DNA of 64,000 nt, from contig NZ_SLWR01000004.1 in assembly GCF_004345665.1 (NCBI RefSeq), positions 186,001-250,000 of the forward strand, in the 5' to 3' direction. Shown one piece after another: positions 63,524-64,000 of this stretch. Both the position numbers and the translations under genes were made by a program. Within the stretch, counting starts at the first letter, position 1. Each line of letters begins with the position of its first letter. The notes beneath the pieces were generated by a model that worked only from the letters and a program-made list of their open reading frames with translations, had not been told where the DNA came from and made no database searches. This DNA comes from Kribbella antiqua (GTDB lineage: Bacteria; Actinomycetota; Actinomycetes; Propionibacteriales; Kribbellaceae).

Positions 63524-64000
63524 ATGAAGATCGCCGCACCACGATTGCGTGCCCAGCTCGAGTCGGCCTCACTCACGCCGGAGGAGGTCGAGGACGAGGC
63601 GCGGCTCCTCGATCTTGCGCTGGAGGACGTGGACCTGAGCGACGTGGAGGCCGAGCACGTCGAGGTGAGCGGCTGCCGGCTGACCCGCTGCAAGCTGGGC
63701 GGTTCGGACCTGGACAAGCTGATCGTGGTCGACTCAGAGCTGAGTCAGTGCGACGTGGCGAACGCCCGGTGGTCCGATGCCGCGCTGACCCGGCTCGCGA
63801 TCACGTCGTCCCGGCTGACCGGTGTCGCCGTACCTGGATCGAGCTTCCAGCATGTGACCATCCGCGACAGCGTGCTGGATTTCGCGTCGTTCCGGTTCGC
63901 CAAGTTCGTGAAGGTGGAGTTCAGCGACTGCCGGTTGCAGAGCGCGGACTTCGTCTCCGCCGACCTGTCCGGCACGGTGTTCCGCGGCTGCGACCTGACC
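63524..64000 (+). CDS. Pentapeptide-repeat protein (3' end beyond window)
   Basis: 159 codons visible from ATG 63524, open to the window end. From about residue 35 it shows A(D/N)LxX-type repeats with regular hydrophobic residues (DVDLSDVEAEHVEVSGCRLT, SADFVSADLSGTVFRGCDLT). The fold is a right-handed quadrilateral beta-helix, as in gyrase-protecting Qnr/MfpA proteins, though many members have other roles. Confidence 0.85.
   Translation, partial: MKIAAPRLRAQLESASLTPEEVEDEARLLDLALEDVDLSDVEAEHVEVSGCRLTRCKLGGSDLDKLIVVDSELSQCDVANARWSDAALTRLAITSSRLTGVAVPGSSFQHVTIRDSVLDFASFRFAKFVKVEFSDCRLQSADFVSADLSGTVFRGCDLT

Overview
The window is a high-GC, actinobacterial chromosome segment with dense genes, many GTG starts and ATGA/GTGA stop-start overlaps. 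Core genes in an order typical of Actinobacteria (prs-glmU, an ABC-F gene, ispE-rsmA-rpfB, tatD, metG, rsmI divergent from pmt) point to a free-living soil-type actinomycete. A member of the Propionibacteriales such as Kribbella is my best guess, from gene content only.

Layout. 1-5.3 kb: end of an unrecognised gene, a 6-phosphogluconate-dehydrogenase-like protein, a NarL-type two-component system, a membrane protein and a Tat-exported small protein. 5.3-7.8 kb: prs and glmU. 7.9-13.9 kb: small accessory genes (three DinB/DUF664 proteins, two VOC proteins, a WYL regulator divergent from RidA, DUF488). 13.9-16.7 kb: a decayed integrative element in tRNA-Gln(UUG), with 41-bp att repeats, an integrase C-terminal remnant next to the tRNA, a broken HAD gene, two hypothetical genes and strong hairpins. 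16.8-18.6 kb: acyl-CoA desaturase with a palindromic operator and a TetR regulator. 18.7-24 kb: a second two-component system followed by a MacB-type ABC transporter and FtsX-like permease. 24-25.8 kb: a Tam/VOC operon divergent from a MarR regulator across palindromic operators. 26.2-33 kb: ABC-F protein, fructosamine-kinase-like protein, a ribosomal-protection (TetM/OtrA-type) GTPase with a structured leader and an overlapping upstream ORF, and, divergent from it, a truncated methionyl-tRNA-synthetase-like protein with a small partner. 33.2-39.4 kb: ispE, rsmA, rpfB, nitroreductase, ornithine-cyclodeaminase-like gene, tatD, SRPBCC protein. 39.5-48.2 kb: a second-type MetRS, a quinone-oxidoreductase-like enzyme, a fused kinase-like/LuxR regulator, a DUF234-type AAA ATPase behind a 48-bp perfect palindrome, the main metG, rsmI and a VapBC pair. 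48.3-50.8 kb: pmt and a LiaF-like protein.

50.8-59 kb is the most striking region. A single minus-strand operon runs from a Tat lipoprotein binding protein through two permeases and a double ATPase (peptide/nickel/opine ABC importer family) into a PLP-dependent cysteine-synthase-like enzyme, a small frameshifted ORF, a DUF4213/DUF364 protein and an MFS exporter, nearly all joined by 4-bp overlaps. It starts from a promoter whose -35 hexamer lies in a 15-bp Zur-like box. I read it as a zinc-repressed metallophore-like make, export and re-import system. 59.2-63.5 kb: a MarR regulator, a copper-type operon (YcnI/DUF1775, CopC, CopD, and a separate membrane protein upstream) and a ROK-type protein. 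The window ends inside a pentapeptide-repeat gene.

Three MetRS homologues of different architecture lie within 16 kb, and an inverted-repeat family occurs twice (20.6 and 33.1 kb). No rRNA, CRISPR array or intact prophage was seen.
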